Source: Bacillota bacterium
GTDB lineage: Bacteria; Bacillota; Clostridia; Oscillospirales; Acutalibacteraceae
Reading direction: 5' to 3'
Length of the DNA stretch: 20,099 nt
Assembly (NCBI GenBank): GCA_023391275.1
Contig: JAEWBE010000098.1
Location: 1 to 20,099 of the forward strand
This document shows, one piece after another, positions 1 to 8,213 of the stretch. Made by a program: the position numbers and the translations under genes. Every line of letters starts with the position of its first letter. Position 1 is the first letter of the stretch. Below the pieces are notes generated by a model that worked only from the letters and a program-made list of their open reading frames with translations, was not told the origin of the DNA and did not search any database.

Positions 1-266
1 TCATAAATTACATTCAGTTGATCCGGCGCTTTCAAAAAGTCGTATTCTTTGGGTACCTGCTGAAAAAGTTCATCCTTCAGATACATGGTCAGCACGTCAT
101 TTTCATTTAAACGGGTAGAAATTTCACACCGTTTACCGTTCAATTTAATGTCTTTTTTGCGTATGCTTTTATACATCATTGCCTGCGGCAAATTTGCGAA
201 AGATTTGGTAAGAAATTTATCCAGCCGCTGTCCGGCATCATTCACGCCGATTATAACTTCCTTCAT
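1..266 (-). CDS. RluA-family pseudouridine synthase, N-terminal part (truncated by window edge)
   Basis: The minus-strand frame is open from about 293 to the window edge. It begins MKEVIIGVNDAGQRLDKFL and continues with Y-K-x-I-R-K-K-D-I-K-L-N-G-K. This is the S4 RNA-binding domain that precedes the catalytic domain in RluA/RluC/RluD-type enzymes, which isomerise specific uridines of 23S rRNA or tRNA to pseudouridine. The catalytic domain with its Asp lies outside the window, so the exact target cannot be named. I chose ATG 264-266 because GAGGAG (reverse strand, about 12 nt upstream) is the only ribosome-binding-like site. In-frame ATGs at 288-290 and 291-293 have no visible site and would make GAGGAG coding. 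The gene is divergent from pyrE. An S4-only protein is the alternative, but the linker after the domain fits RluA proteins well. Confidence 0.8.
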   Translation of the reverse strand, partial: MKEVIIGVNDAGQRLDKFLTKSFANLPQAMMYKSIRKKDIKLNGKRCEISTRLNENDVLTMYLKDELFQQVPKEYDFLKAPDQLNVIY

Positions 267-309
267 ATTGTTAAGGCGCTCCTCATTCATCATTATTCAA
301 TGCAGTCCG

Positions 310-323
310 ACATTTCGAAATGT
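310..323. promoter_or_regulatory. Perfect 14-bp palindrome, candidate operator
   Basis: ACATTTCGAAATGT is a perfect inverted repeat with no spacer. It sits just downstream of the predicted transcription start of the RluA-family gene and about 50 bp upstream of the pyrE -35. This position suits a dimeric repressor site. It does not match the Gram-positive LexA box (GAAC-N4-GTTC). The cognate regulator is unknown and the operator role is inference. Confidence 0.3.
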
Positions 324-332
324 ACCGCAAAA

Positions 333-341
333 ATTATAACA
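333..341 (-). promoter_or_regulatory. Extended -10 promoter for the RluA-family gene
   Basis: Read on the minus strand this is TGTTATAAT, a perfect TGn-TATAAT extended -10 element. No good -35 is present at 17 nt spacing, which extended -10 promoters tolerate. Transcription would start near 326, about 30-60 nt before the candidate start codons. The assignment is inferred from sequence only. Confidence 0.5.
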
Positions 342-372
342 TATATTGTATAGGGGGAAAAGGCGAAAATAC

Positions 373-401
373 TTTTCAAAAAATATTTTTTAGTATATAA
401 T
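373..401 (+). promoter_or_regulatory. Sigma-A-type promoter of the pyrE-radC-uvrB-uvrA unit
   Basis: A -35 TTTTCA (373-378, 4 of 6 consensus bases) is followed after exactly 17 nt by a perfect -10 TATAAT (396-401). The expected start near 408 leaves a leader of only about 25 nt before the pyrE ATG. That is too short for a PyrR-type attenuator. No other convincing promoter was seen before radC, uvrB or uvrA. Confidence 0.6.
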
Positions 402-432
402 ATAAAGAAAGAGAATAAAAAGGAGATCATTC

Positions 433-1014
433 ATGATTACACAGGAAAGAATTATGGAAATTCTTAAAGAGGCCGGAGTTTTATTGGAAGGTCACTTTAA
501 ACTGACTTCGGGCAGACACAGCAATAAATATCTTCAGTGCGCAAAGATTTTCCGCAATACAAAATACAGTGAGGAACTTTGCGGCGCGCTTGCAGAGCAG
601 TACAAAAATCAAGACGTGCAGGTCGTTATCGGTCCTGCGATGGGAGCCGTGCAGATGGCCTATGAGGTCAGCCGCCCGCTGCACTGTGAAAACTTTTTCA
701 CGGAGCGGGATGAAGACGGGAAAATGGCTTTGCGGCGTGGCTTTGCTGTAAATCCGGGCGAAAAGGTGCTTGTGGTGGAAGACGTTGTGACCACCGGCGG
801 TTCCGTTCGCGAGGTAATCGATTTGGTAAAGGCGGCAGGCGGTGTTGTGGTGGGCGTTGGCTCTATTGTGGACCGTACAGGCGGAAAAATCGATTTCGGC
901 GTACCATTTAAAGCGGTAATTTCTCTTGAAGTGGAGTCGTGGGAGCCGGCGGAATGGCCTCTGTGTAAAGCGGGAGCTCCGGCACCGGTAAAACCGGGCA
1001 GCAGAAAAATTTAA
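433..1014 (+). CDS. pyrE: Orotate phosphoribosyltransferase PyrE
   Basis: PyrE transfers the phosphoribosyl group of PRPP to orotate to give OMP, the fifth step of de novo UMP synthesis in the cytoplasm. The 193-residue protein has the type I phosphoribosyltransferase signature VLVVEDVVTTGGS at residues 112-124, which binds PRPP, and the N-terminal substrate segment with FKLTSGRHSNKY near residues 22-33. Its length matches the short PyrE form found in Clostridia and archaea. The ATG is preceded by AGGAG (421-425) with a 7-nt spacer. It is the first gene of a four-gene unit whose other members are radC and the excision-repair genes; no other pyr gene is present here. No PyrR attenuator was seen in the short leader. 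Confidence 0.95.
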   Translation: MITQERIMEILKEAGVLLEGHFKLTSGRHSNKYLQCAKIFRNTKYSEELCGALAEQYKNQDVQVVIGPAMGAVQMAYEVSRPLHCENFFTERDEDGKMALRRGFAVNPGEKVLVVEDVVTTGGSVREVIDLVKAAGGVVVGVGSIVDRTGGKIDFGVPFKAVISLEVESWEPAEWPLCKAGAPAPVKPGSRKI

Positions 1015-1036
1015 TTGAAATAAAGGAAGTGGCGCG

Positions 1037-1786
1037 TTGGAGGGGAAAAGCGAAAATTCGTTTGAAAAAAAGAACGCTGCCAAATCCGTTCACAGCGGGC
1101 ACCGAGAGCGCGTTAAGAATAAATTTTTAACGGAAGGGCTGGATCGGTTTGAACCGCATGAGGTTCTTGAACTGCTTCTTTATTTTGGAATCCCTTTAAA
1201 GGATACCAACCCGACCGGACATGCGCTTTTGCAAAAATTCGGTTCGCTCTCGGGTGTATTTGACGCCCCTTTTGAAGAGCTGATTCAGGTGGAGGGAGTC
1301 GGGAAATCAGCCGCGACACTGATCAAGCTGATTCCGGAAATTTGCCGCAGATATCAGGAAAACCTGAGCCGGGACAAACAACTGATTTTCAGCTATGATG
1401 AAGCCGGAAATTTTTTAATTACCAAATTTATTGGCCGTTCCAATGAAGCGGTCATTTTGATGCTGCTCGACAGCAAAAGCCGCATGATCTACTGCGGTGT
1501 AGTCAATGAAGGCACCGCTATTACCGCAAATATATACGTAAAAAAGATTGTAAGGCTTGCCGTGCAGTATAACGCGGTTTATGCAATTCTTTCACATAAT
1601 CATCCGAGTGGGAACTGTATGCCCTCAAAGCAGGATTTGAATTCAACCCAGTGGATTTATGAAGCGCTCCAAACTGTAGAGGTTCAGTTGATTGACCATG
1701 TGATTGTGAGCGGAAACGATTATCTTTCCATTGCAAAAAGCGGCATTATGCCTGAAATTTTCGATTCCAAACCGGATATGGAGTAA
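1037..1786 (+). CDS. radC: RadC family JAB1/MPN-domain protein
   Basis: RadC proteins join an N-terminal helix-hairpin-helix DNA-binding region (here about residues 22-108, with VEGVGKSAATL at 85-95) to a C-terminal JAMM/MPN metalloprotease fold. The metal-binding motif is intact: H187, H189, S197 and D200 in SHNHPSGNCMPSKQD, with E137 the likely catalytic Glu. A role in DNA repair was historically assigned but is not established; the cellular substrate is unknown. The segment where most RadC proteins have PREI reads YVKKIV here. The start is TTG 1037, supported by AAAGGAAG (1022-1029) 7 nt upstream; no nearby ATG competes. The gene follows pyrE by 22 nt and ends 3 nt before uvrB, so it is very likely cotranscribed with uvrBA. 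Confidence 0.9.
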   Translation: MEGKSENSFEKKNAAKSVHSGHRERVKNKFLTEGLDRFEPHEVLELLLYFGIPLKDTNPTGHALLQKFGSLSGVFDAPFEELIQVEGVGKSAATLIKLIPEICRRYQENLSRDKQLIFSYDEAGNFLITKFIGRSNEAVILMLLDSKSRMIYCGVVNEGTAITANIYVKKIVRLAVQYNAVYAILSHNHPSGNCMPSKQDLNSTQWIYEALQTVEVQLIDHVIVSGNDYLSIAKSGIMPEIFDSKPDME

Positions 1787-1789
1787 ACT

Positions 1790-3751
1790 ATGGATTTTAA
1801 ACTGGTTTCGCAATATAAGCCGACAGGCGACCAGCCGAAGGCCATTCAACAACTGGTCGACGGGCTGCAAACGGGGGACAGGGAGCAAACTCTGCTTGGG
1901 GTCACGGGCTCGGGAAAAACCTTTACAATGGCAAACGTTATTGCGCAGATGAACCGCCCAACGCTGGTTCTGGCGCACAACAAAACCCTGGCGGCGCAGC
2001 TTTGTTCCGAGTTCCGCGAGTTTTTCCCCGAAAACGCCGTTGAATATTTTGTAAGCTATTATGATTATTATCAGCCGGAGGCGTACATTGCCACTACGGA
2101 TACCTATATTGAAAAGGATTCCGCGATTAATGATGAAATCGATAAGCTGAGGCACTCCGCAACCTCGGCGCTTTCGGAGCGCCGTGATGTGATTATTGTT
2201 GCAAGTGTTTCCTGTATATACAGCCTTGGCGACCCGATTGATTACCGCACCATGGTCATTTCCCTGCGTCCCGGCATGCAGAAAAGCCGGGACGATTTGT
2301 TGCGCAAGCTGGTCGAGATTCAATATGAACGCAACGATATCAATTTCATCCGCAACAAATTCCGCGTGCGCGGCGATGTGGTTGAAATTTTTCCGGCGCA
2401 GTCAAATGAAAATGCCATTCGCATTGAGTTCTTCGGGGATGAAATTGACCGGATCAGCGAAATTAATGTTTTGACCGGCGAACTGAAAGCGGAATTAAAA
2501 CATGTGGCAATTTATCCGGCTTCGCATTATATTGTTCCGCGTGAAAAAATGCAGCGCGCGCTCAATGAAATCCAGCAGGAAATGGAAGAACGGGTGGAAT
2601 TTTTCAAGAGCAATGGCAAACTGATTGAAGCACAGCGTATTCAGGAACGCACACAGTACGACATTGAAATGCTCGGGGAAATCGGGTTTTGCAAAGGAAT
2701 TGAAAACTATTCCCGCGTTATGTCCGGCCGTGCCCCGGGCAGTTCGCCGTTTACTCTTCTGGACTATTTCCCGAAAGATTTTCTTCTGTTTGTGGACGAG
2801 TCCCATGTAACTTTGCCGCAGGTTCGCTCCATGTATGCCGGCGACCGGGCGCGAAAGCAATCTCTGATCGATTTTGGTTTTCGGCTGCCCTCGGCTTATG
2901 ATAATCGTCCGCTTAATTTTGACGAATTTTACAGTCACTTGAATCAGGCGGTGTTTGTCAGTGCGACTCCGGGCGACTTTGAACAAGAAAAATCCGCACA
3001 AATTGTGGAGCAGGTGATCCGTCCCACCGGGCTGGTTGACCCGGAAATTATCGTGAAGCCAACCGACGGGCAGATTGACGATCTGATTTCTGAAATCAAC
3101 CTGAGAACGGCTGAAAAAGAGCGTGTTCTGGTTACTACCCTGACAAAAAAGATGGCGGAGGATCTTTCTTCCTATCTGGAGGGGATGGGAATCCGTGTCA
3201 GATACATGCATCATGATATCGATACCGTGGAACGTATGGAGATTATTCGCGACCTGCGTCTGGGCGAGTTTGATGTTCTGGTAGGAATTAACCTTCTTCG
3301 GGAAGGCTTGGATATTCCGGAAGTTTCGCTGGTCGCTATACTGGATGCGGACAAAGAGGGATTTTTGCGTTCCGGGCGTTCCCTTATCCAGACAATCGGC
3401 CGTGCAGCGCGTAACTCGAAAGGCCAGGTTATCATGTATGCCGATACCGTTACGCCTTCCATGGAAACGGCAATTCGGGAAACCGAACGCCGCCGCGGGA
3501 TTCAGACCGCGTACAACGAGGAACACGGCATTGTGCCGCAGACAATTATTAAAAAAGTTTCCGAGATTCTTGAAATATCCTCGCATAAGAACGATGAGAA
3601 AGGCAAGAATCACAAGCGGTTGAGTGCAATCGAGCGCAGGCAGATGATTGAACAGCTTACAAAGGAAATGAAAGCGGCAGCAAAGCTGCTGGAATTTGAA
3701 CACGCAGCCTATCTGCGCGATAAGATAAAACAATTGAGCGGTGAAAAATAG
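1790..3751 (+). CDS. uvrB: Excinuclease ABC subunit B (UvrB)
   Basis: UvrB is the damage-verifying helicase-like subunit of nucleotide excision repair. It receives damaged DNA from UvrA and then recruits UvrC for dual incision. The 653-residue length is normal for the family. Visible landmarks are the Walker A GVTGSGKT (residues 37-44), the beta-hairpin region with SYYDYYQPEAYI (about 90-130) that inserts between DNA strands, the DESH Walker B-like motif near residue 337, helicase motifs NLLREGLDIPE and QTIGRAARN, and a C-terminal UVR motif (about 615-650) that contacts UvrC. The ATG follows the radC stop by 3 nt, with GGAG (1780-1783) inside the last radC codons as ribosome-binding site. No LexA-type box was recognised upstream. 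Confidence 0.98.
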   Translation: MDFKLVSQYKPTGDQPKAIQQLVDGLQTGDREQTLLGVTGSGKTFTMANVIAQMNRPTLVLAHNKTLAAQLCSEFREFFPENAVEYFVSYYDYYQPEAYIATTDTYIEKDSAINDEIDKLRHSATSALSERRDVIIVASVSCIYSLGDPIDYRTMVISLRPGMQKSRDDLLRKLVEIQYERNDINFIRNKFRVRGDVVEIFPAQSNENAIRIEFFGDEIDRISEINVLTGELKAELKHVAIYPASHYIVPREKMQRALNEIQQEMEERVEFFKSNGKLIEAQRIQERTQYDIEMLGEIGFCKGIENYSRVMSGRAPGSSPFTLLDYFPKDFLLFVDESHVTLPQVRSMYAGDRARKQSLIDFGFRLPSAYDNRPLNFDEFYSHLNQAVFVSATPGDFEQEKSAQIVEQVIRPTGLVDPEIIVKPTDGQIDDLISEINLRTAEKERVLVTTLTKKMAEDLSSYLEGMGIRVRYMHHDIDTVERMEIIRDLRLGEFDVLVGINLLREGLDIPEVSLVAILDADKEGFLRSGRSLIQTIGRAARNSKGQVIMYADTVTPSMETAIRETERRRGIQTAYNEEHGIVPQTIIKKVSEILEISSHKNDEKGKNHKRLSAIERRQMIEQLTKEMKAAAKLLEFEHAAYLRDKIKQLSGEK

Positions 3752-3782
3752 CCGGTACCTGTATAACGGAGGAAACAGTTGA

Positions 3783-6608
3783 ATGACAGCAAAAAGCATC
3801 TACGTCAAAGGCGCGAGAGAACACAATTTAAAGAATATCGATATTGAAATACCACGGGACAAACTGATCGTTTTCACAGGACTTTCCGGTTCGGGGAAAT
3901 CTTCTCTGGCGTTTGACACTATCTATGCGGAAGGGCAGCGGCGCTATGTGGAGTCGCTGTCCTCTTATGCCCGCCAATTTTTAGGGCAGATGGAAAAGCC
4001 GGACGTCGATTATATTGACGGTCTTTCACCGGCTATTTCCATTGACCAGAAGACCACGTCGAAAAACCCGCGTTCCACCGTTGGAACGGTAACGGAGATA
4101 TACGATTATCTGCGTCTTCTGTATGCCCGGATCGGTATTCCGCATTGCCCAATCTGCGGAAGGGAAATCAAGCAGCAGACAATTGATCAAATTGTTGATC
4201 AGGTGTTGAATTTAAAGGAAGGCACTAAAATTCAGGTTTTGGCTCCCGTAGTGCGGGAACGCAAGGGCGAGCATGTGAAGGAACTGGACGCCGCAAGGAA
4301 AGGCGGCTTTGTCCGTGTTCGTGTGGACGGCAATATTTACGATTTATCGGAAACGATTAAACTGGAAAAAAATAAAAAACATACTATTGAAATTGTGGTG
4401 GACAGGCTTGTAATCAATGCTTCCATCCATTCTCGCCTTTCCGATTCGATTGAAACCGCTTCCTCTCTTTCCGGCGGAATTACGGTTATCAGCGTCGCAG
4501 AGGGGAAAGATCTTACTTTTTCCCAAAATTACGCCTGCCCGGAGCACGGCATCAGCGTGGAGGAACTGACCCCGCGCATGTTTTCGTTTAATAATCCCTT
4601 CGGCGCCTGCCCTAAATGCACCGGTCTCGGCATATTTATGAAAATTGATCCGGATCTGATTATGCCTGATAAATCGCTGTCCATCCAAAAGGGCGGCTTA
4701 AAGGCAAGCGGATGGGCGATGGAGGGCAGTACGATTGCTGCCATGTACATGACCGCGCTTGCAAAACATTATCATTTTTCACTGGACACTCCGCTTAATA
4801 AGCTACCGCCGGAAATAATCGATATTCTCCTGTATGGAACAAAGGGTGAAAAAATTCAGATTGAACGCAATAACGAATACGGCAGCGGCATTTACAAAAC
4901 CGAATTCGAGGGAATCATCAACAATCTGGAACGCCGTTTCCGGGAAACGCAGAGCAACTGGATCAAAGAGGAAATTGAAGGGTATATGAGCGCGATTCCC
5001 TGTGACGCCTGTCACGGAAAGCGCCTTTCTCCAGTTAGTCTGGCGGTTACCGTCGGGGGAATCAATATCAGTGATTTTTGCGACAAATCCGTTACTGAGG
5101 CGCTGAATTTCATCAATGCTCTTCAGCTTAATGAACGGGAAACTTTGATTTCCAACTCCATATTAAAAGAGATCAGAAGCCGTCTTGGCTTTTTACAGAG
5201 CGTAGGGTTGGAATACCTGACTTTGGCGCGTTCGTCCGGGACTCTTTCAGGCGGTGAAAGCCAGCGAATCCGTCTCGCAACACAAATCGGCTCTTCACTG
5301 ATGGGTGTGCTGTATATTTTGGATGAACCGAGTATCGGCCTGCATCAGCGCGACAATGACAAACTTCTTGCTACTTTAAAACGTCTGCGTGATTTAGGCA
5401 ATACCGTTATCGTGGTGGAACACGACGAGGATACCATGCGCGCCGCCGACCACATTGTGGATATCGGCCCGGGAGCGGGCATTCATGGGGGAAATGTAAT
5501 CTTCAACGGCAAGGTTGAGGATATTGTAAATTGCAAGGAATCCATTACCGGCCAATATTTGAGTGGAGTAAAAAAGGTGGAGGTGCCCGCAAAGCGCAGA
5601 AAGGGCAATGGCAAAAAGCTGAAAATTATCGGCGCTTCCCAAAATAATCTGAAAAATATTGATGTGGAGTTCCCGCTTGGGGAATTTGTCTGTGTCACCG
5701 GTGTTTCGGGTTCGGGAAAGTCCTCCCTCATTAACGAAATCTTATATAAATATCTGGCTGCGGAATTGAACGGAGCAAAGTCCCGTCCCGGCGCTTTCAA
5801 AGAGATTAAAGGTGTTCAGGAACTGGATAAGGTGATTGAAATCAACCAATCCCCAATCGGCCGTACACCCCGTTCCAATCCGGCAACCTACACCGGTGTG
5901 TTTACCGATATTCGTGACCTGTACGCCTCTACGCAGGACGCGAAGCTGCGCGGCTTTAATTCAGGCCGCTTTTCCTTCAATGTCAAAGGAGGACGCTGTG
6001 AAGCCTGCCAGGGGGACGGCATTATTAAAATTGAAATGCACTTCCTGCCTGATGTTTATGTTCCGTGTGATGTTTGCAAGGGAAAACGATACAACCGTGA
6101 AACGCTGGAGATTAAATATAAAGGAAAAAGCATTTACGATGTGCTTGAAATGACGGTGGAAGAAGGTCTTGAATTCTTTTCGAGCATTCCCCGGATTGCC
6201 AGAAAACTGCAAACTCTTCAGGATGTCGGCCTTGGGTATATCAAGATCGGCCAGCCGGCTACCACGCTTTCCGGCGGTGAGGCACAAAGGGTAAAACTTG
6301 CAACCGAGCTTTCAAAGCGCCCCACCGGCAGAACCATATATATTCTGGATGAGCCGACCACCGGGCTGCATATCGCCGATGTGCACAAGCTGATTGAAGT
6401 GCTTCAAAAATTGGTTGACAGCGGAAATACCGTTTTAGTTATTGAGCATAATCTTGATCTGATTAAAACTGCCGATTATATTATTGACCTGGGCCCGGAG
6501 GGCGGCAACGGGGGAGGCGATATTATCGCCAAAGGGACGCCGGAAGCGGTTGCGAAGGTACCGCAATCCTATACGGGCCAATATTTAAAGAAACTACTGA
6601 ACAAATAA
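3783..6608 (+). CDS. uvrA: Excinuclease ABC subunit A (UvrA)
   Basis: UvrA is the ATP-dependent damage sensor of nucleotide excision repair; it forms a dimer, loads UvrB on lesions and then leaves. The 941-residue protein has two ABC ATPase modules: Walker A GLSGSGKS (33-40) and a second GVSGSGKS, with signature motifs LSGGESQRIRLA and LSGGEAQRVKLA. Zinc-binding cysteine pairs are present: CPICG in the first module, the CPKC and CDAC regions in the middle, and the C-terminal CEAC...CDVC finger that is needed for damage discrimination. A GGAGG site (3768-3772) precedes the ATG by 10 nt. It lies 31 nt after uvrB and is the last gene of the unit, with a strong hairpin directly downstream. Confidence 0.98.
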   Translation: MTAKSIYVKGAREHNLKNIDIEIPRDKLIVFTGLSGSGKSSLAFDTIYAEGQRRYVESLSSYARQFLGQMEKPDVDYIDGLSPAISIDQKTTSKNPRSTVGTVTEIYDYLRLLYARIGIPHCPICGREIKQQTIDQIVDQVLNLKEGTKIQVLAPVVRERKGEHVKELDAARKGGFVRVRVDGNIYDLSETIKLEKNKKHTIEIVVDRLVINASIHSRLSDSIETASSLSGGITVISVAEGKDLTFSQNYACPEHGISVEELTPRMFSFNNPFGACPKCTGLGIFMKIDPDLIMPDKSLSIQKGGLKASGWAMEGSTIAAMYMTALAKHYHFSLDTPLNKLPPEIIDILLYGTKGEKIQIERNNEYGSGIYKTEFEGIINNLERRFRETQSNWIKEEIEGYMSAIPCDACHGKRLSPVSLAVTVGGINISDFCDKSVTEALNFINALQLNERETLISNSILKEIRSRLGFLQSVGLEYLTLARSSGTLSGGESQRIRLATQIGSSLMGVLYILDEPSIGLHQRDNDKLLATLKRLRDLGNTVIVVEHDEDTMRAADHIVDIGPGAGIHGGNVIFNGKVEDIVNCKESITGQYLSGVKKVEVPAKRRKGNGKKLKIIGASQNNLKNIDVEFPLGEFVCVTGVSGSGKSSLINEILYKYLAAELNGAKSRPGAFKEIKGVQELDKVIEINQSPIGRTPRSNPATYTGVFTDIRDLYASTQDAKLRGFNSGRFSFNVKGGRCEACQGDGIIKIEMHFLPDVYVPCDVCKGKRYNRETLEIKYKGKSIYDVLEMTVEEGLEFFSSIPRIARKLQTLQDVGLGYIKIGQPATTLSGGEAQRVKLATELSKRPTGRTIYILDEPTTGLHIADVHKLIEVLQKLVDSGNTVLVIEHNLDLIKTADYIIDLGPEGGNGGGDIIAKGTPEAVAKVPQSYTGQYLKKLLNK

Positions 6609-6610
6609 GC

Positions 6611-6652
6611 ATATAAAAACTGGTTGGCCCAAAGGCCAACCAGTTTTTATAT
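6611..6652. terminator. Bidirectional intrinsic terminator between uvrA and murC
   Basis: A perfect 19-bp inverted repeat (6611-6629 and 6634-6652) encloses the 4-nt loop CAAA. The core is ACTGGTTGGCC paired with GGCCAACCAGT. A-rich and T-rich arms provide a U-tract whichever strand is transcribed. It starts 2 nt after the uvrA stop and ends 6 nt before the murC stop, so it can terminate both convergent transcripts. Confidence 0.9.
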
Positions 6653-6658
6653 TTAAAG

Positions 6659-8038
6659 CTATTTCGTACTTTTGTACCATCCGACAATTTGGTTCGCACA
6701 TTTATATACATCGCCGCCGCCCAGCGTCAGAATCAGATCGCCGGCCTGCGCATTTGCAGTTACGTAATCTGTAATTTCATCAAAGGTTTTAAACCATACG
6801 CTTCCGGGAATTTTATCGGCCAGGTTCTTTGCGTAAATATTATAAGTGTTTTCCTCCCGCACGGCAAGAATTTCAGAAAGGACAACCTTGTCGGGAATGG
6901 ACAGCGCTTTTGCGAACTCATCCAGCAGCAGATAGGTTCTGGAAAATGTGTGCGGTTGGAACACAGCCCAAACGCGGTTAAAGCCCATGTGCTTTGCCGC
7001 CGTCAATGTTGCCGTCAGCTCCGTGGGATGGTGTGCGAAATCATCAGCCACAGTAATTCCGTTAAATGTGCCGAGAATTTCAAAACGTCTGTGCACTCCA
7101 GTAAACTCGTGCAGACTTTCCGTAATACTATGAGCATCAACTCCCATATAGTCTGCAACTGCAAAAGCGGCCAGCGCGTTGTAAATATTATGTCTGCCCG
7201 GAATACTCAGTGTAACATCCGCAAGTTTTTCTCCGTGCTTCATAACGCTGAAATTCTCTCTGGCCTGTTTGGTTCCGGCTATATTTTCCGCATAGTAATC
7301 ATTGGTGGATTTCAGGCCGAATGTAATCACAGGGACATTTGAAATATCTCTGACCGCTTTCATGGAATTTTCATCATCGCCGTTTACCACCAAAAGTTTA
7401 GTGGTTTGTTTTGCGAACTGATGGAACGATTTAATGATATTATCCAGAGTCCCGAAATAATCCAGATGATCCGCGTCAATATTCAGGATTACGGAAATGG
7501 CCGGATTCAACTGCAAAAAAGTATCCACATATTCACAGGCTTCACACACGATCGTATCAGCTTTTCCCACGCGCCCGTTGCCGCCGATAAAGGGCAGCTT
7601 GCCGCCGATTACCGCGGAGGGGTCAACCCCGGCGCTGATAAGAACCTGCGTAATCATCGCGGTGGTTGTCGTTTTGCCGTGTGTGCCGGAAACGGCAATG
7701 GAATTTGGGTAGCGGCGAGTTACCATGCCCAGCATTACCGAGCGTTCCACAACTAGAATTCCTTTTTCACGCGCCGCCGCCAGTTCCGGATTATCTGATT
7801 TTACAGCCGCGGTATAAACCACAAGTTCGGCTCTGCCAATATTCTCAGCTTTATGACCCATAAAAACCGGGATACCGTAGGAACGGATTCTTTCAAGCGT
7901 ATCGGATTCATTGGTATCTGAACCGGTCAGTTCAAACCCTCTGTGATGCAGAATCTCGGCGAGCGGGCACATGCCCGAACCGCCAATGCCTACAAAATGT
8001 ATTCTTTTCACTTTGGATAAAGTATCGTCATACTCCAT
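6659..8038 (-). CDS. murC: UDP-N-acetylmuramate--L-alanine ligase MurC
   Basis: MurC adds L-alanine to UDP-N-acetylmuramic acid using ATP, the first step in building the peptidoglycan stem peptide in the cytoplasm. The 459-residue protein shows the three Mur-ligase domains. They are an N-terminal Rossmann-like UDP-binding domain with GIGGSGM (17-23), a central ATPase domain with the P-loop GTHGKT (118-123), and a C-terminal domain following DDFAHHPTE near residue 340. The minus-strand ATG at 8038 is preceded by TTAAGGAG (reverse of 8049-8056) with a 10-nt spacer. It is transcribed alone here, convergent with uvrA and divergent from dpaA. Its C-terminus is complete and of normal family length. 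Confidence 0.97.
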   Translation of the reverse strand: MEYDDTLSKVKRIHFVGIGGSGMCPLAEILHHRGFELTGSDTNESDTLERIRSYGIPVFMGHKAENIGRAELVVYTAAVKSDNPELAAAREKGILVVERSVMLGMVTRRYPNSIAVSGTHGKTTTTAMITQVLISAGVDPSAVIGGKLPFIGGNGRVGKADTIVCEACEYVDTFLQLNPAISVILNIDADHLDYFGTLDNIIKSFHQFAKQTTKLLVVNGDDENSMKAVRDISNVPVITFGLKSTNDYYAENIAGTKQARENFSVMKHGEKLADVTLSIPGRHNIYNALAAFAVADYMGVDAHSITESLHEFTGVHRRFEILGTFNGITVADDFAHHPTELTATLTAAKHMGFNRVWAVFQPHTFSRTYLLLDEFAKALSIPDKVVLSEILAVREENTYNIYAKNLADKIPGSVWFKTFDEITDYVTANAQAGDLILTLGGGDVYKCANQIVGWYKSTK

Positions 8039-8074
8039 AACAGATAAACTCCTTAATGCATATATTCATTATTT

Positions 8075-8103
8075 ATTATATTGCCATACTTATTTATAAT
8101 AAA
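8075..8103 (-). promoter_or_regulatory. Possible promoter of murC
   Basis: On the minus strand a perfect TATAAT (8075-8080) lies 36 nt upstream of the murC ATG. A weak -35-like TTTATT (8098-8103, 3 of 6) sits at 17 nt spacing. The region is very AT-rich, so chance matches are likely. Confidence 0.35.
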
Positions 8104-8164
8104 CACATTTGCTAATATATGCAATATATAAATAAAATTCCTTTCCTAGTTTATATCATCAATC

Positions 8165-8192
8165 ACGTAGAGCATGGACTTTCCATAATATG
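8165..8192 (+). promoter_or_regulatory. Candidate sigma-K promoter of dpaAB
   Basis: AC (8165-8166), a 17-nt spacer and CATAATATG (8184-8192) match the sigma-K pattern AC-N16/17-CATAnnnTA except for the last base. The predicted start near 8200 would place the GGAGGT ribosome-binding site about 8 nt into the transcript. In Bacillus subtilis the dpaAB (spoVF) operon is made in the mother cell under sigma-K. Assignment here is inference from spacing and consensus. Confidence 0.4.
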
Positions 8193-8207
8193 TTGGAAGA
8201 ACATCAT

Positions 8208-8213
8208 GGAGGT
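8208..8213 (+). promoter_or_regulatory. Ribosome-binding site fixing the dpaA start
   Basis: GGAGGT ends 7 nt before ATG 8221. The in-frame ATG at 8206 and earlier in-frame starts have no comparable site, and they would make this sequence coding. Confidence 0.75.

Noticed and set aside
85..339. Small plus-strand open frame at the left end
   Set aside because: It is antisense to the RluA-family gene, which has clear S4-domain sequence on the minus strand.
481..1083. Long minus-strand open frame opposite pyrE (and similar ones opposite uvrB at 2495-3799 and near 1643-2323)
   Set aside because: These are antisense shadows of well-supported genes; they have no recognisable domains and no ribosome-binding sites.
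1151..1166. Inverted repeat GAACC-N6-GGTTC as a LexA/SOS box
   Set aside because: The half-sites GAAC and GTTC are 8 nt apart rather than 4, and the repeat lies inside radC codons far from any promoter.
6689..7342. Plus-strand open frame opposite murC
   Set aside because: It is a shadow of murC with low-complexity composition, and it follows a terminator with no promoter.
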